Assembly: GCA_036417435.1 (NCBI GenBank)
Contig: CM070902.1
Location: 138,187,886 to 138,251,885 of the forward strand
Reading direction: 5' to 3'
Length of the DNA stretch: 64,000 nt
DNA from: Inia geoffrensis
Lineage: Eukaryota > Chordata > Mammalia > Artiodactyla > Iniidae
Shown: positions 1 to 11,469 of the stretch, piece by piece
Layout: each line of letters opens with the position of its first letter
Numbering within the stretch: the first letter of the stretch is position 1
The notes under the pieces: generated by a model
Told to the model about the DNA's origin: nothing
Seen by the model: the letters and a program-made list of their open reading frames with translations, nothing else
Databases searched by the model: none
Translations under genes and position numbers: made by a program

Positions 1-840
1 TCTGGGAAGAGCCGAGGGTCGGGCCACCCCTCACCGAGGGGCCAGTGGGTCTGAGTCTCTGCTACAATGCTCCTACTCATCTCTCTCTTCCGCTGGTATT
101 CTGCTTTCTTTCTCTTCTTTCTTTTTCTCCTCCCTCTCTCTTGATTTTACCCAGGATTTTAAAACATGCCAAATATTTTGTGTTGCCAGCAAGTAAACGA
201 GAGCTCCAGAAATGATGGGGCACAAAGATGGAGGGGCATCCGGCAGGGTCTCTCACTGGCCAATTCTGGAACAATTAGAGCACTGAGATAACGGAGGGCA
301 GTAGTGAATTATACACCATTAGAAAAGAGGAAACTATGAGTCCACACCAATAATAAATAGATCAATGAATGAATGAGTGAATGAATGAGAAGAATAGAGC
401 TTTTGCCACAGCAGAATGTCAAGTGCTGGTCAATAAACATGAAGGAAATCATGGGTGAAAATGTTTGAAGATTCTTCCTGTTGAAAAAGCATCATTTTTG
501 AGCCATCATAGTAAAGACTTACGTAGTCAAGAATGGTCGGTGGATGCTAATTTCAGGGGAAATTTTGATAAGAAGCAGGATGTTTTCACAGTCTCAAAGT
601 ATCTCCCCACAGATTGCCCATCAGTTGCCATGGGCATCAGAGTAACTATCAGGGGAGGAATACGACCACGTCTTCTTTAAAACTAACAATGGCAGGGAGG
701 GTCAGGTGCACCCCACGTGCCTCCAGGTGGGACGCCCTGAGGACGACACTACTTAGAGAGTTCCCCCTCCCACCCACCCCCATAAACAGAATCTAATAAC
801 GAGCAGTCTTCTGACAAACCCCAAACAGAGACCGTTTTAA
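1..840. other. Single-copy flank, nothing recognised
   Basis: I recognise no gene or repeat family here. Visible are a pyrimidine-rich run near 95-145 and a short imperfect GAAT/TGAA run near 363-392. Reading frames are short and carry no familiar motif. Confidence 0.5.
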
Positions 841-1539
841 TAGTTTAGTTATTTTATTGTGGTAAAAAACAACGTAAAACTTACCCTCTTAACCATTTTC
901 AAGTGCACAGTACAGTAGGGTTAACTACACACACATTGTGGTGCAACAGATTTCTAGAACTTTCCATCTGTGCTCATCATTGAACAACTCCCCTGCTCCC
1001 CATCCCCAAAGCCTCTGGCAACCACCATTCTACTGGCTATTTCTAAGAGTTTTGCTCCTTTACATACTTCGTACGAATGGAATTGTGCGGTGTTTGTCTT
1101 TTTATGACTGGCTTATTTCACTTAGCATAACGTCTTGAAAGTTCACCCGTGTTGTAGCATGTGTCAGAATTTCCTGCTTTCTAATGGCTGAATAATATTC
1201 CATTGTACATATATACTTCATTTTCTTTATGCGTTCATGGTTATTGCTGACATTTAAGTTGGTTCAACCTCTTGGCTATTGTGAATAATGCTGCTATGGA
1301 CATGGGTGTGCAAATATTGCTTCAGGATCCTGCTTGCAATTTTTTGGGCTATATTCCCGGAAGAGGGATTGCTGGATCATATGGTAGTTCTCTTTTTAAT
1401 TTTTTGAGGAAACTCCATGTGTTTTTCAGAGTGGCTGCACCATTTTACATTCCCACCAACACTGCACAAGAATTTCCTTTTCTCCACATCCTCTCCAACA
1501 TTTGCTATTTTCTGGGCTGTGTCGGGGGGTTTTCATCTG

Positions 1540-1582
1540 TTTTTTTGGTTTTTGTTTTGTTTTGTTTTGTTTTTGTTTTTTT
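1540..1582. repeat. (TTTTG)n-like low-complexity run
   Basis: Imperfect repeats of ttttg/tttttg lie inside the L1 3' UTR relic, probably grown by slippage. Confidence 0.7.
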
Positions 1583-2069
1583 GATAGTAGCCATCTTCAT
1601 GGTATGAGGTGATATCTCATTGTGGTTTTGATTTGCATTTCCCTTATGATTAGTATTGTTGGGCACCTTTTCATATGCTTGTTTACCATTTCTATATCTC
1701 CTTTGTAGAAATGTCTATTCAAGTCTTTTTTTCATGTTTTAATTGGATTTTTTTTATTGTTGAGTTTTATGAGTTCTTTATATATTCTGGATATTAACCA
1801 CTTACCAGGTATATAGTTTGCAAATATTTTCTCCCTTTCAGTAGGTTGTCTCTTCACGCTGTTGATTGTTTGGTTTCCTTTGCAATGCAAAAGTTTTTAA
1901 GTTTGATATAGTCTCATTTATCTATCTTTGTTGCCTCTACTTTTGGTGTCATATCCAAGAAATCATTGCCAAATCCAATGTCATGAAGCTTTCCTCTATG
2001 TCTTCTTCTAAGAGTTTCACGGTTTCAGGTATTACATATAGGTTTTTAATCCATTGTGAGTTAATTTTT

Positions 2070-2433
2070 TTAAATAAATTTATTTATTTATTTTTGGCTG
2101 TGTTGGGTCTTCGTTGCTGCATGCGGGCTTTCTCTAGTCGTGGAGAGTGGGCGCTACTCTTCATTGCAGTGTGCGGGCTTCTCATTGTGGTGGCTTCTCT
2201 TGCTGCAGAGCACAGGTTCTAGGCATGAGCTTCAGTAGTTGCAGCACGCGGGCTTCAGTAGTTGTGGCACATGGGCTCAGTAGTTGTGGCTCGTGGGTTC
2301 TAGAGCACAGGCTCAGTAGTTGTGGCCATGGGCTTAGTTGCTCTGCGGCATATGGGATCTTCCCGGACCACGGCTCAAACCTGTGTCCCCTGCATGGGCA
2401 GGCAGACTCTTAACCACTGTGCCACCAAGGGGC
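2070..2433 (-). mobile_element. CHR-1-type SINE, reverse, with TSD
   Basis: This is a tRNA-derived CHR SINE read backwards: a (TTTA)n run, then 'ttggctgtgttgggtcttcg', then the repeated 'cagtagttgtggc' body, ending in the reverse complement of the tRNA-like head 'ccttggtggcacagtggtta'. An 11-base TSD, agttaattttt, lies at 2059-2069 and 2434-2444. It interrupts the L1 relic, so it arrived later. It is a long-form copy. Confidence 0.95.
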
Positions 2434-3214
2434 AGTTAATTTTTGTACATGGTGTAAGGTAAGGGTCCAGCTTCATACTTTTGCATGTGAATATCCAGTT
2501 TTCCTAACACCATTTGTTGAAGAGACTGTCCTTTCTCCATTGTGTAGCCATAGTACACTTGTGGAAGATCAGTTGACCATATATATGCCATCTCTGGGTT
2601 TTCTATTCTATTTCATTGGTCTTTATGTCTGGCTTTATGACAGCACTATACAGTTTTGATTACTGTATTTTGTAATATGTTTTTAGAAATTAGGATGTGT
2701 GAGGCCTCCAGCTGTGTTTTTCTTTCTCAAGATTCTTTTTCTATTTGGGGTCCTTCGAGATTCCATATAAATTTTAATTTTTTTTTCTATTTCTGCAAAA
2801 AAAATACCATTGAGATTTTGATAGGGATTTCACTGAATCTGTAGATTGCTTTGGCTAGTATAGACACTTTAACAATATTAAGTCTTCCTATCCATGAATT
2901 TTGAGTGTTTTTCCATTTATTTGTGTCTTTAATTTCTCTAAACAATGTTTTGTAGTTTTCAGTGTCTTTCGTCTCCTTGGTGAAACCTCCTTGGTTAAGT
3001 TTACTTCTAAGTATTTTATTCTTTTTGATGTTATTGTAAATGGAATTGTTTTCTTAATTTCCTTTTCATATTATTCATTGTTAGTGTATAGAAACATAAC
3101 TGATTTTTGTGTGTTGATTTTGTATCCTGACTTTACTGAATTCCTTCATTAGTTCTAAGTTTTTTGTGGACTATTTAGGGTTTTCATCTTGAAAACATTT
3201 TATTTTTTAAAAAA

Positions 3215-3690
3215 GGACTGAATTCCTTATAAATGTTGATTTTATAAAAGAGAAAGAAAAATTGTGGACGTAGTTCAGAATAAAGGAGACTAAAGCAACA
3301 TGAGAACTAAAAACAATCCCTATATTGCATCCTATAATGGAGGGAAAATGCTATAAACAACATTATTGGGCCAATTAACAAGACTGGAGAACAGATGGTT
3401 GATTAGGTAAAAGACTCATATCAATGTTTAATTTAGTGAAGTTGATAACTCTACTGTTGAGTTTTATGCACAAAAACAGTATTATTCTTAGGAAATACCT
3501 GTTGAACTACTGAGTAAGGGGCTTAATATATGTCACTTACTCTCCAAATAGTTCAGGACAAAAAAAAATAGAGAGAGAATGAGCACAGATAATAGAATGA
3601 GCAAAAAAGGTAAATCTAATTAAAGGGTATATGGGGGTGTACCATGTACTCTTCCTATTCTTATAACTTCTCTGTAGGTTTGGAGTTATT
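3215..3690 (+). mobile_element. L1ME-type 3' end
   Basis: The text 'aaggagactaaagcaacatg', 'aaatacctgttgaactactg', then 'tataacttctctgtaggttt' and 'ggagttatttcc' resembles the end of old L1 (L1ME-like) 3' UTRs. A related end occurs at 26065-26330. It is heavily diverged and non-coding. Confidence 0.6.
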
Positions 3691-4159
3691 TCCAGATTTT
3701 TGTTGGTTTCAGGATGCTGGCGTCTGGTGCCGGGCCAGGGACACCCTCACTCACCTGGGGACAAGGCTCCCACCAGCCGTGCACTTGGCTGGATCACTTT
3801 GCTGGATGACCCCTCCTGTCCCACCAGACCCTGCTGTGACTATAAGAGCAGCACGTGAGACATCTTTCCACATGGATTGGTAGTTTTGTCAAGTGGAACT
3901 TAATCCTTCCAAATCAGGAGGATTATTTTGGATAAGCCATTAAAATTATTAAATAAAATGTTAGTGTCTGATTGCCTTTGTACTTGTTTATAAGAATTTT
4001 CTCAGAGCCTGGGTGCGTTGACCTCCCTCTCCTGGATCACCTGTTGAATCCATGTTAAATCACTCTCCATTTCTGCCTATACCAGAGGAACCTTCTAAAA
4101 GTGGGCACGAGGTTTAAGAGAAGAAACATTTTAAGACATGCTCAAAGTTACGAGGACAC
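3691..4159. other. Single-copy stretch, nothing recognised
   Basis: No repeat or exon is evident. A 79-residue open frame at 3644-3883 starts inside the L1 tail and has no recognisable domain. Confidence 0.4.
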
Positions 4160-5040
4160 CAAATATCTTGGACTGAATATTTTTGGAAACTCTAGTGTGT
4201 GCAAGGCAACTTTGTAGGGTATGGCTATTGTCCTCAAGCAACTTACAATCTAAAATAAGAAAGCAAGGGACTTCCCTGGTGGCACAGTGGTTAAGAGTCT
4301 GCCTGCCCATGCAGGGGACACAGGTTCGAGCCGTGGTCCGGGAAGATCCCACATGCCGCAGAGCAACTAAGCCCATGCGCCACGACTACTGAATCCATGT
4401 GCCACAACTACTGAAACCTGTGCGCCTAGAGCCCGTGCTCCACAACAAAGAGTAGCTCCCCGCTTGCCGCAACTAGAGAAAGCCCGCACGCAACAACGAA
4501 GACCCAACGCAGCCAAAAATAAATAAATAAATTTATTTTTAAAAAAAAGAAAGAAAAGAAAGCAAGAGAACACACAAAAAGCTAGGTAATCATAGAAGTT
4601 GATTGTAATAGTTCCCCACATGAGACACCACCAGGCAATTGGAAATTAATTGATTCATTAAGGGAAGACTGTAAGGACTCTGAATATTCAGAAAAGAAAA
4701 GGATCCCTGTTGGTGGAGAGGGTTAAGGAGATTTTATAGAACAAAGAGGTAAGGCGGAGATGGAAGGATTGGTAGGATTTGTATAAAGGACAAGAGCAGT
4801 TTCCAAGAGGGAGAGTCCCACAAACCAGCATGTGGAGGTGAGAATGCTCAGGCCCTTTTGAAGCACAGTGAATGAACCAGTTTGTCAGAGGTTGAGGGTT
4901 TGTGAAGGAGAATTAGAGGAAAGTTTTTTTAAGTAAATTGGCAATGAATCTCCAGAGCTCTGAATTCCAGCAGTGTAGGCTTTTGTGGGTGATGGAGAAT
5001 CAAAGAAAAGGCTTTGGAGCAGAGCCTGGGAGTCAGAAGC
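4160..5040 (-). mobile_element. Degenerate L2 3' region, reverse (tentative)
   Basis: The phrase 'gtcctcaagcaacttacaat' and the following purine-rich text resemble the reverse complement of the L2 3' end. Similarity is patchy, so the borders are approximate. It is split by the SINE at 4268-4555. Confidence 0.4.
4268..4555 (+). mobile_element. CHR-1-type SINE, internal-deletion form, with TSD
   Basis: The head 'ggacttccctggtggcacag' has an A-box-like tggcacagtgg and a B-box-like ggttcgagcc. The body carries 'ccacaactactgaa' motifs, and the 3' end is 'acccaacgcagccaaaaata' with an (AAAT)n tail. It lacks the 'gaagcccgcgcaccgcaa' segment of the long form. The TSD aagaaagcaag lies at 4257-4267 and 4556-4566. 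Confidence 0.95.
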
Positions 5041-5044
5041 TGCC

Positions 5045-5275
5045 TTCAGAAGCTATTGACTATCAGAGTTCACTTACTGAACACCCATTGTGGTTCAGGT
5101 ACTTCCTATACTTATCTTTGAGCCTCACAGAAACTCTGCAAGGCAGATAGAATCACCTCCACACTGGCAGGAAGAGCTTATTTCTGGGAAGGGCAAGTAC
5201 TCTGCCTGAGGTCATGTAGGTAGGAAGGGGCAGAGCCAAGGGTCAACTCAAGGCCTGTGAGACCTCAGGGTGGAG
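5045..5275 (-). mobile_element. MIR SINE relic, reverse
   Basis: The order 'cacttactgaacacccattg', 'tgagcctcacagaaactctg', 'gggcaagtactctgcctgag' and 'ggtcatgtaggtagg' follows the reverse complement of MIR. It is an ancient, diverged copy. Confidence 0.6.
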
Positions 5276-5291
5276 CCCAAGGAGCCCTCTC

Positions 5292-5414
5292 TTTTTTTTT
5301 TTTTTGGCTGTGCCATGCAGCATGTAGGATCTTAGTTCCCCAACCAGATATCGACCCGTGCCCCCTGCAGTGGAAGCTCGGAGTCCTAACCACTGAACCT
5401 CCAGGGAAGTCCCT
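5292..5414 (-). mobile_element. Short CHR-type SINE, reverse, with TSD
   Basis: A poly-T run is followed by 'ggctgtgccatgcagcatgt', 'aggatcttagttccccaacc' and the head complement ending 'ccagggaagtccc'. This is the short form whose head contains 'cttccactgcag'. The 11-base TSD ggagccctctc is perfect at 5281-5291 and 5415-5425. Confidence 0.92.
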
Positions 5415-5425
5415 GGAGCCCTCTC

Positions 5426-5937
5426 CGTGACACCCTTTCTCCTCCCTGTCTTTGAAGTAAGGGCATGGATCCATAATGCCTGAACCAGAGCAGTGGCAAT
5501 GGACATGGAAGGAAAAAGAAAGATTTGGGGAAAATGTGAAGGAAATACTGACAAGACTGGGTGAACAATTAAGTTTAGGAGGTGACCGAAATGGAAGTTA
5601 AATCAAGCTTCATTTTATTTTTCAAGTGAGAACTTATGGTTACTACTGTGCTAGCTATTTGAAGAAAGGAAAAAAAATGGTTATAATATTGTCGCTACAC
5701 TCAAAAACATTATGGTCTAGTATAAGATGTTATAAATGTGCATAAATATGTATAATATGGGAAAGAGTTAGATAAATACTACAAGAGCAAAATAGACAAA
5801 GTGCTGTAGATAGTTAGATGGGAGAAAATCTAGGCAGTAAAATCAAATATTCATTGAAGAGCATATATTTGATCTGGACTTTAAAAAATGGATACAGCTT
5901 TCCCTGGCCAAGGGAAGAGAGGGGAGGCTATTCCAGA
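5426..5937 (-). other. Mostly unassigned; weak L2-like text 5640-5935
   Basis: The first 200 bases show nothing. From about 5640, phrases such as 'attatggtctagtataagat' and 'caaagtgctgtagatag' recall the reverse L2 3' region, but weakly. Confidence 0.35.
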
Positions 5938-6119
5938 TCAGGATGTCTCAACCTTGGCACTATTCACATTTGAGTCTGGGTGATTCTTTGCTGTGGGGGG
6001 CTGTCATGTCATTGCAGGACATTTAGCAGCATCTCTGGCTTCTACCCACTGGATACCCCTCCCAATTGTTCTCTAGACATTGCTGGAGGGCAAAATCAAC
6101 CCTGGTGAGAACCATTGCT
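5938..6119 (-). mobile_element. MER5A-type hAT-Charlie DNA transposon
   Basis: The element runs from 'tgtctcaaccttggcactat' to 'ggtgagaaccattgct' and contains 'aggacatttagcagcatctc' and 'cttctacccactggatac'. This is the reverse complement of MER5A, a short non-autonomous hAT-Charlie element. Its tips are imperfect inverted repeats of the ctcaacc/ggtgagaacca kind. There is no coding content. Confidence 0.85.
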
Positions 6120-6189
6120 CTAATCTAAGAGAATTATGTTAGAAAGGGGGTATGTTTGGGGAATAAAGGAGCATCTGTATCAGTCTGTT

Positions 6190-6475
6190 TCAGAATGTGT
6201 TCCTGGGAACATTAGTGTCTAGTGAGATAGCTGATGGTCCCTTAAATAGGGTTCATGGTCAAATAGAATTGAGAAATACCACATACTTTTCCCCTCAAAT
6301 GGAAATTCACAGTGTGTATTAGAATACTAAAGGCTTTGAGAGATTGTGCAGGAAAATTATTCGACATTGGTTAAATTTAATTATCAAAGAACTTAAAAAA
6401 GAAAAACAAAAAGCAACAAACAAGTATTAACCTCCTGAAGGGTATTATTGTATTGCAGGACATAGCTTGAAAAAT
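6190..6475. mobile_element. Probable hAT-type MER relic, family unresolved
   Basis: 'ttcagaatgtgttcctggga' followed by 'gttcatggtcaaatagaatt', 'gagaaataccaca' and a distal 'aggacatagcttgaaaaatg' have the build of a hAT-Charlie MER element. I cannot name the family. Confidence 0.4.
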
Positions 6476-6609
6476 GATGATATATTTGACTGAAACACAG
6501 AGTATATGAAAGATTTAAAGCTGGAAAAACAGAGATAGATTCTAGAACCAGATTCAGAGAGCTTGGAATTCAGGTTAAGATGTCTGAATTTCATTTAGTC
6601 AACAATAAC

Positions 6610-6731
6610 CGGGGCTTCCCTGGTGGCGCAGTGGTTGAGAGTCCGCCTGCCGATGCAGGGGACACGGGTTCGTGCCCTGGTCTGGAAAGATCCCACATGC
6701 TGCAAAAAACAAAACAAACAAACAAACAAAA
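6610..6731 (+). mobile_element. CHR SINE head only, 3'-shortened, with TSD
   Basis: Only the tRNA-like head (about 95 bases, 'ggcttccctggtggcgcagt' to 'gatcccacatgctgc') is present, followed directly by an (AAAC)n-rich tail. The TSD aacaataac is at 6601-6609 and 6732-6740. Having a tail right after the head suggests priming from a short transcript or an internal site, since ordinary truncation removes the 5' end. Confidence 0.88.
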
Positions 6732-7199
6732 AACAATAACAATCAGGAAGCATAATTAAAACTGTGCTTCAGTTATTCATTTATTGATTCAGCATATTTT
6801 AAGCAACATTAGTCTAGTGGCAGCAAGCCAGCTAGACTAGAAGATGTAGAAATAAGAACCAAAGTACATTAAGTTATTGCAGAAGTAATAACCTAGAGTG
6901 GTGATGAAGAAAGAAAAGGGTCCATGTGAAAGGCATTTTGGAGAGTAAGAGAACATAGTGTCTGATTTGTTGGAGGGTGGAACAAGAAGATGAAGGAGCC
7001 AATGATGACTATAGAATTTTAGGCTTGAGTTACCAGGAGCTTCTTGGGACCTTTAACAGAGAGAGGATAGTCAGGAAGAAGATTTGGGGAGAAATGATCT
7101 CATTTTGGACATGCTGAATTTGAGGGGTTGGTAAGACAGCCAGCAACAAATGTTGAGTAGGTAGCTGCAATTAAAAATCAAAAGTAAAAATCGAACCGG

Positions 7200-7499
7200 G
7201 GGCTTCCCTGGTGGCGCAGTGGTTAAGAATCCGCCTGCCAACACAGGGGACACAGGTTCGAGCCCTGGTCCGGGAAGATCCCACATGCCGCGGGGCAACT
7301 GGGCCTGTGAGCCACAACTACTGAGCCTGCGCGTCTGGAGCCTGTGCTCCGCAACAAGAGAGGCCGCGACAGTGAGAGGTCCGCGCACCGCGATGAAGAG
7401 TGGGCCCCGCTCGCCGCAACTAGAGAAAGCCCTCGCACAGAAACGAAGACCCAACCCTAAATAAATAAATAAATAAATATAAATTTATTAAAAAAAAAA
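7200..7499 (+). mobile_element. CHR-1 SINE, long form, with TSD
   Basis: Nearly full length. It has the head with A- and B-box-like motifs, the middle segment 'gagaggtccgcgcaccgcga', the segment 'ctcgccgcaactagagaaag', then 'gaagacccaaccctaaataa' and a long (AAAT)/A tail. The TSD is aaaaatcgaaccgg / aaaaatggaaccgg (one mismatch) at 7186-7199 and 7500-7513. It lies inside the L2 relic. Confidence 0.95.
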
Positions 7500-7850
7500 A
7501 AAAATGGAACCGGAAATAATTTGGGGAAAGTCATCTGCCCTAAAGAAGTTTTGAATGTGAATGCGGCAGTGATATGGGGAAAGAGCAGGGAGAGAAGGAA
7601 AGAAGGAGGCAGCTTAGAACAGAGACGAGGAGAACATCTACAGAGAATGGATGAAGAAAGATGATGTAGAAAGGGAGCTGGATGGATCTGTTAGAGAAGT
7701 AGGAGACCCAAGAAAAAATTTCAGAGAGGCCCAGGGGAGGGAGAGTCAAGAAGCATCTGACCACGCTACAAAGAAGTCAAAGAAAATGAACACTGGGGAG
7801 AGGCCATTGGATTTAGGATTTACGTCAAAGGAGGCTATTGAAAAGAGTTT

Positions 7851-7940
7851 CTTTGACTTCCCTGGTGGTCTAGTGGTTAAGATTCCGCACTTCCACCGCA
7901 CGGGGCGTGTGTTTGATATTTGGTGGGAGGAAAAGAAAAA
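7851..7940 (+). mobile_element. Short CHR-type SINE, 3'-shortened, with TSD
   Basis: The head 'gacttccctggtggtctagt' and 'cgcacttccaccgcacgggg' is present, then the copy ends in an A/G-rich tail. The perfect TSD gaaaagagttt is at 7840-7850 and 7941-7951. Confidence 0.88.
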
Positions 7941-8802
7941 GAAAAGAGTTTACGTAGAGTAATGGGGATAGAAATTAAATTGCAAGGGCTGAATTGGTGC
8001 TGAGAAAGTTCAGGCAGATTGCTTTTTGAACAGTTTGACATTCTGACTGCTTAGAAGTAATACCCATTGAAAGCAACAGGATTGAAGCAAGAATTGTTTG
8101 TTTGGGGATGGGGTGATTTGAGCAAATTCAGTGACAAAAAATAAGGAACCAGAGGAGATTAAGAGATTCAAGAAAGAGGAGTAATTATTAATAGGGCAAG
8201 GCTTAGGAGGAGTCAACTGAGTTGAGATCAAGGTCAGAGATTCTTTGACAAAAGAAGAGAGACGTGTCTTCTGAGTCAGGAGGAAAGGAGGAAAAAATAG
8301 ATAAAAAAGAGACAAATCTTGAGGTGTAGACCTCAACAAATTCAAACGTTAATACATTCAGAGATCTAGGTCATCAGCTATAATGAGGGAGGCAGGAATG
8401 GGATTGAACGTTTGAGGTTACAGGAAATAGCAGTTATGAAGAACACAAAAGATTTCAAAAGAGATGGCTAAAATGTTATCCAAGCTAGAATTAGATCTAA
8501 AATTTGCTACGTGGACTTATAGCTGACCCAGTTAGTATAACTTAGTGACCTTCCTCAGGAGTGTTCAGAAACAAAATGAATTGAGCAAGAAATCAACAAC
8601 AAAAAATAAGTAGACAATTCCCCAGTATTACCATACCGGGTAATGTACTACTAAATAACCCGTGATTCAAAGAGGAAATCTCAATGGAATTGGAAAATAT
8701 TTGAACTGAATGATAATGAAAATGTTATATAATAAAACATGTGGGATGCAGTTAAAGTCATTCTTGGAGGAAAATGTGTAGTCTTACAAATTAATAGCTT
8801 AG

Positions 8803-9005
8803 GGCTTCCCTGGTGGCGCAGTGGTTGAGAGTCCCTCTGCCGATGCAGGGTACACGGGTTTGTGCCCCAGTCCGCGAAGATCCCACATGCCGCGGAGCGG
8901 CTGGGCCCGTGAGCCATGGCCGCTGAGCCTGCGCATCCGGAGCCTGTGCTCCGCAACTGGAGAGGCCACAACAGTAAGAGGCCCGTGTACCGCAAAAAAA
9001 AAAAA
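8803..9005 (+). mobile_element. CHR-2-type SINE with 15-base TSD
   Basis: The short CHR form: tRNA-like head, 'gagccatggccgctgagcct', 'ggagcctgtgctccgcaact', ending 'gcccgtgtaccgc' plus a pure A-tail. The TSD aaattaatagcttag is exact at 8788-8802 and 9006-9020. It lies in L1 ORF2. Confidence 0.97.
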
Positions 9006-10715
9006 AAATTAATAGCTTAGAAGATGATATTTGAAGAGTAAAGAAGATGGAAAATTAATGATCTATCCAGCTCAATCTGCAGATAAACTTTTAGAATTAA
9101 TAAGCAAATTAAGCAAATCTGTTGGAAACAAGGTTAATACACAAAAATCAATTGTCTTTCTAAATATCCACTACAAGTAATTAGAAAATTAAATTCAAAA
9201 CTTGATGTCGTTTACAACAGGATAAAAAATCAAATATTTAGGAATAATTCTAACAAAAGGTGTGCAAGATATCTATACAGAAACTATAAACATTATTTAG
9301 AGACAGTAAATAAAATCTAAATAAATGGAGGGATATGCCATGTTTGTGGATTAGAACATGTAATATTGTAAAGACATCAATTTCCCCCAAATCCATAGAT
9401 TCAATGTAAATCTCAAAACTATCCTGATGGGTTTTTTTTTTAAACGTGGAACTTGACAAGAATTTAAATTATATGTGGATCTACAAAGGGCCAAAGACCA
9501 AGAATAGCCAGGACAATCTTGAAGAACAAAGCTGAAAAACACACACTGGATATCACAAGTTATAAAGCTAGGTAATTAAGACAATGTGGTATTGGCATGA
9601 GAAAAAAAATAGATCTGTGGGCAGAATTGAGAAACTAGAAACAAACCAACACTTGATTTATAACAAAGATGATACTGTAGTGCAGTGGGGGGAAGGATAG
9701 TATTCTTAATAAGTGATTCTGGGTCCACAGATATCCATGTGGAGAAAACCTCAGCTTAATCTCTATCTCACATGATAAAAAAAAACCTCACTAAACAAAA
9801 CAAAACAAAAGCCCAGCTGGATTGTAGATCTAAATGTGAAAAGTAAAACAATTGTACTCTTAGAAGATAACATAGGAAAATATTTTTGTGCTATTAAGAT
9901 ATGCTAAAATTTCTTAAACAGGACACTGAAAGACACTAGCCATAGATAAATGAGACTACATGAAGATAAAGAGCTTCTGTTCATCAAAAGATACCATTTG
10001 AAGGAGTGAAAAGGCAAGCCACAGACTGAAAAAAGAGAAATGCAGTATATATTTCTAACAAAAGGCTCATTCAGAATGAATGAAGAAGTCCTTTAAGTTA
10101 CTAAGAAAAAAAAACAGGAAAAAAATGCTACAGAAAAATGGGCAAAGGATTTTAGCATGTACATCACAAGAGAATATCCAAATGGCTAATACACATCTGA
10201 AAAGGTGGTCAACCTCATTATTCATTAGGGAAATGCTAATTTAAACCATAATTAGATGCCACTTTTTACACACCAGAATGGCTAATAGTAAAACAACTAG
10301 AGAACTCCTATACTGTTAGTGGATGTGCAAATTAGTACAACAACTTTGGAAAACTGTTTGGTGGTATGTACTAAAGCTGAATACATGAATACATTATGAC
10401 CCAGCAATTCCACTCCTGGGTATATAGTCAACACACGTGCATATATTTGTACCCAGAAAGATATTAAAAATGTTCATGGTAGTAGTAGTAGAGTGATAAA
10501 AAACTGAAAACAACCCAAAGTCCCTCAACGTTAGAGTGGATAAATTATTAAAAAGTTACTTATGGAATATTATAAAACATTGGAAATTAATTAAATATTC
10601 TGTGCAACAACATGGATGATACAAAAATAATATTACATATATAATATATAACAAGAAGTCAGACACAAATGATACATATTGAATGTTTCAATTTCTATAA
10701 AGTTCAAAACAAAGG

Positions 10716-11469
10716 CAACCACCTCACACTCATTAACGTGACTACTGTATTTAAAAAAAGAAAACAGAAAAATACAAGTGTTGGAGAAGGTGTGAAGAAA
10801 TTTAGACCTCTTGTTCACTGTTGGTGGGAATGAAAGATAATGCAGCCACTATGGAAAGTGGTGTGGCGGTTCCTCAAAAAGTTAAAAATAGTATTACTAT
10901 ATGATGTAGCAATCCCACTTTTGGGTATACACCCAGAAGAATTTAAAGCAAGGTGTCAAAGAAATATTTGTACACCCATGCTCATAGCAGCATTATTTAC
11001 AATAATCAAAAAGTGGAGGCAACCCAAGTGCCCATTAACAGAAGAATGGTAAGCAAAGTGTTGTACGTACATAGAATGGAATATTATTCAGCAGTATAAA
11101 AGAAGGAAATTCTGACACATGCTACAACATGGATAAATCTTGAGGACATTATGCTAAGTGAAATAAGCCAGTCACAAAAACACAAATATGGTATGATTCC
11201 ACTTATGTGAGGTACATAGGGTAGTCAAATTCATAGAGACGGGAAGTAGAATGGTTGGCTGCCAGGGACTGTGGAGGCCAAGAAATGGAGAGTTATTGTT
11301 TAATGGGTATAGAGGTTTAATTTTGCAAGATGAAAAGAGTTCTGGAGATTGGTTGCACAATAATATGATTGTACCTCATGTTAGTTAACTGTACACTTAA
11401 AAGTGGCTAATGTGGTAAATTTTATATTATGTGTATTTTACCACAATTAAAATTTTTTTTAAATAAATA
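10716..11469 (+). mobile_element. L1 3' fragment nested inside the older L1
   Basis: It begins 'ccacctcacactcattaacg', passes through the ORF2 C-terminus (a 70-residue open frame at 10840-11052 retains readable L1 ORF2 text) and a 3' UTR, and ends 'gtgtattttaccacaattaa' followed by A/AAAT. Host 3' UTR sequence stops before it and resumes after it. Flanks 'aaaggcaa' and 'aaaggtaa' may be a worn TSD. It is 5'-truncated and dead. Confidence 0.75.

Larger units (their letters stand above)
841..3190 (-). mobile_element. Old L1 (L1M-type), 3' UTR plus ORF2 C-terminal part, reverse
   Basis: Read on the minus strand this is the 3' end of a mammalian L1. The stretch at 860-1600 matches the L1M 3' UTR and ORF2 tail as I know them ('cttatttcacttagcataa', 'ttgtgaataatgctgctatg', 'cattcccaccaacactgcac'). 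1600-3190 continues into the ORF2 reverse-transcriptase C-terminal region ('tcattgccaaatccaatgtc', 'ccaccatttgttgaagaga'-like text near 2510). The frame is broken throughout by stops and indels, so it is a dead relic, 5'-truncated near 3190. A SINE at 2070-2433 splits it. The exact L1 subfamily is not assigned. Confidence 0.85.
6870..8350 (-). mobile_element. L2 relic covering part of the reverse-transcriptase region, reverse
   Basis: Text such as 'ggacatgctgaatttgaggg' (7107-7126) and 'gaggccattggatttaggat' (7800-7819) follows the reverse complement of the L2 reverse-transcriptase ORF as I know it. The frame is destroyed. SINEs at 7200-7499 and 7851-7940 interrupt it. Outer borders are uncertain. 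Confidence 0.55.

Noticed and set aside
4268..4340. tRNA-like sequence with A- and B-box motifs, as in all CHR heads
   Set aside because: It is the tRNA-derived head of a SINE without a foldable complete tRNA, so no tRNA gene is called.
7071..7454. 127-residue minus-strand frame
   Set aside because: Most of it is a CHR SINE read backwards. The same peptide-like text recurs in every CHR copy in the window.
10840..11052. 70-residue frame with real L1 ORF2 similarity
   Set aside because: Kept only as part of a 5'-truncated L1 relic; it is not a gene.
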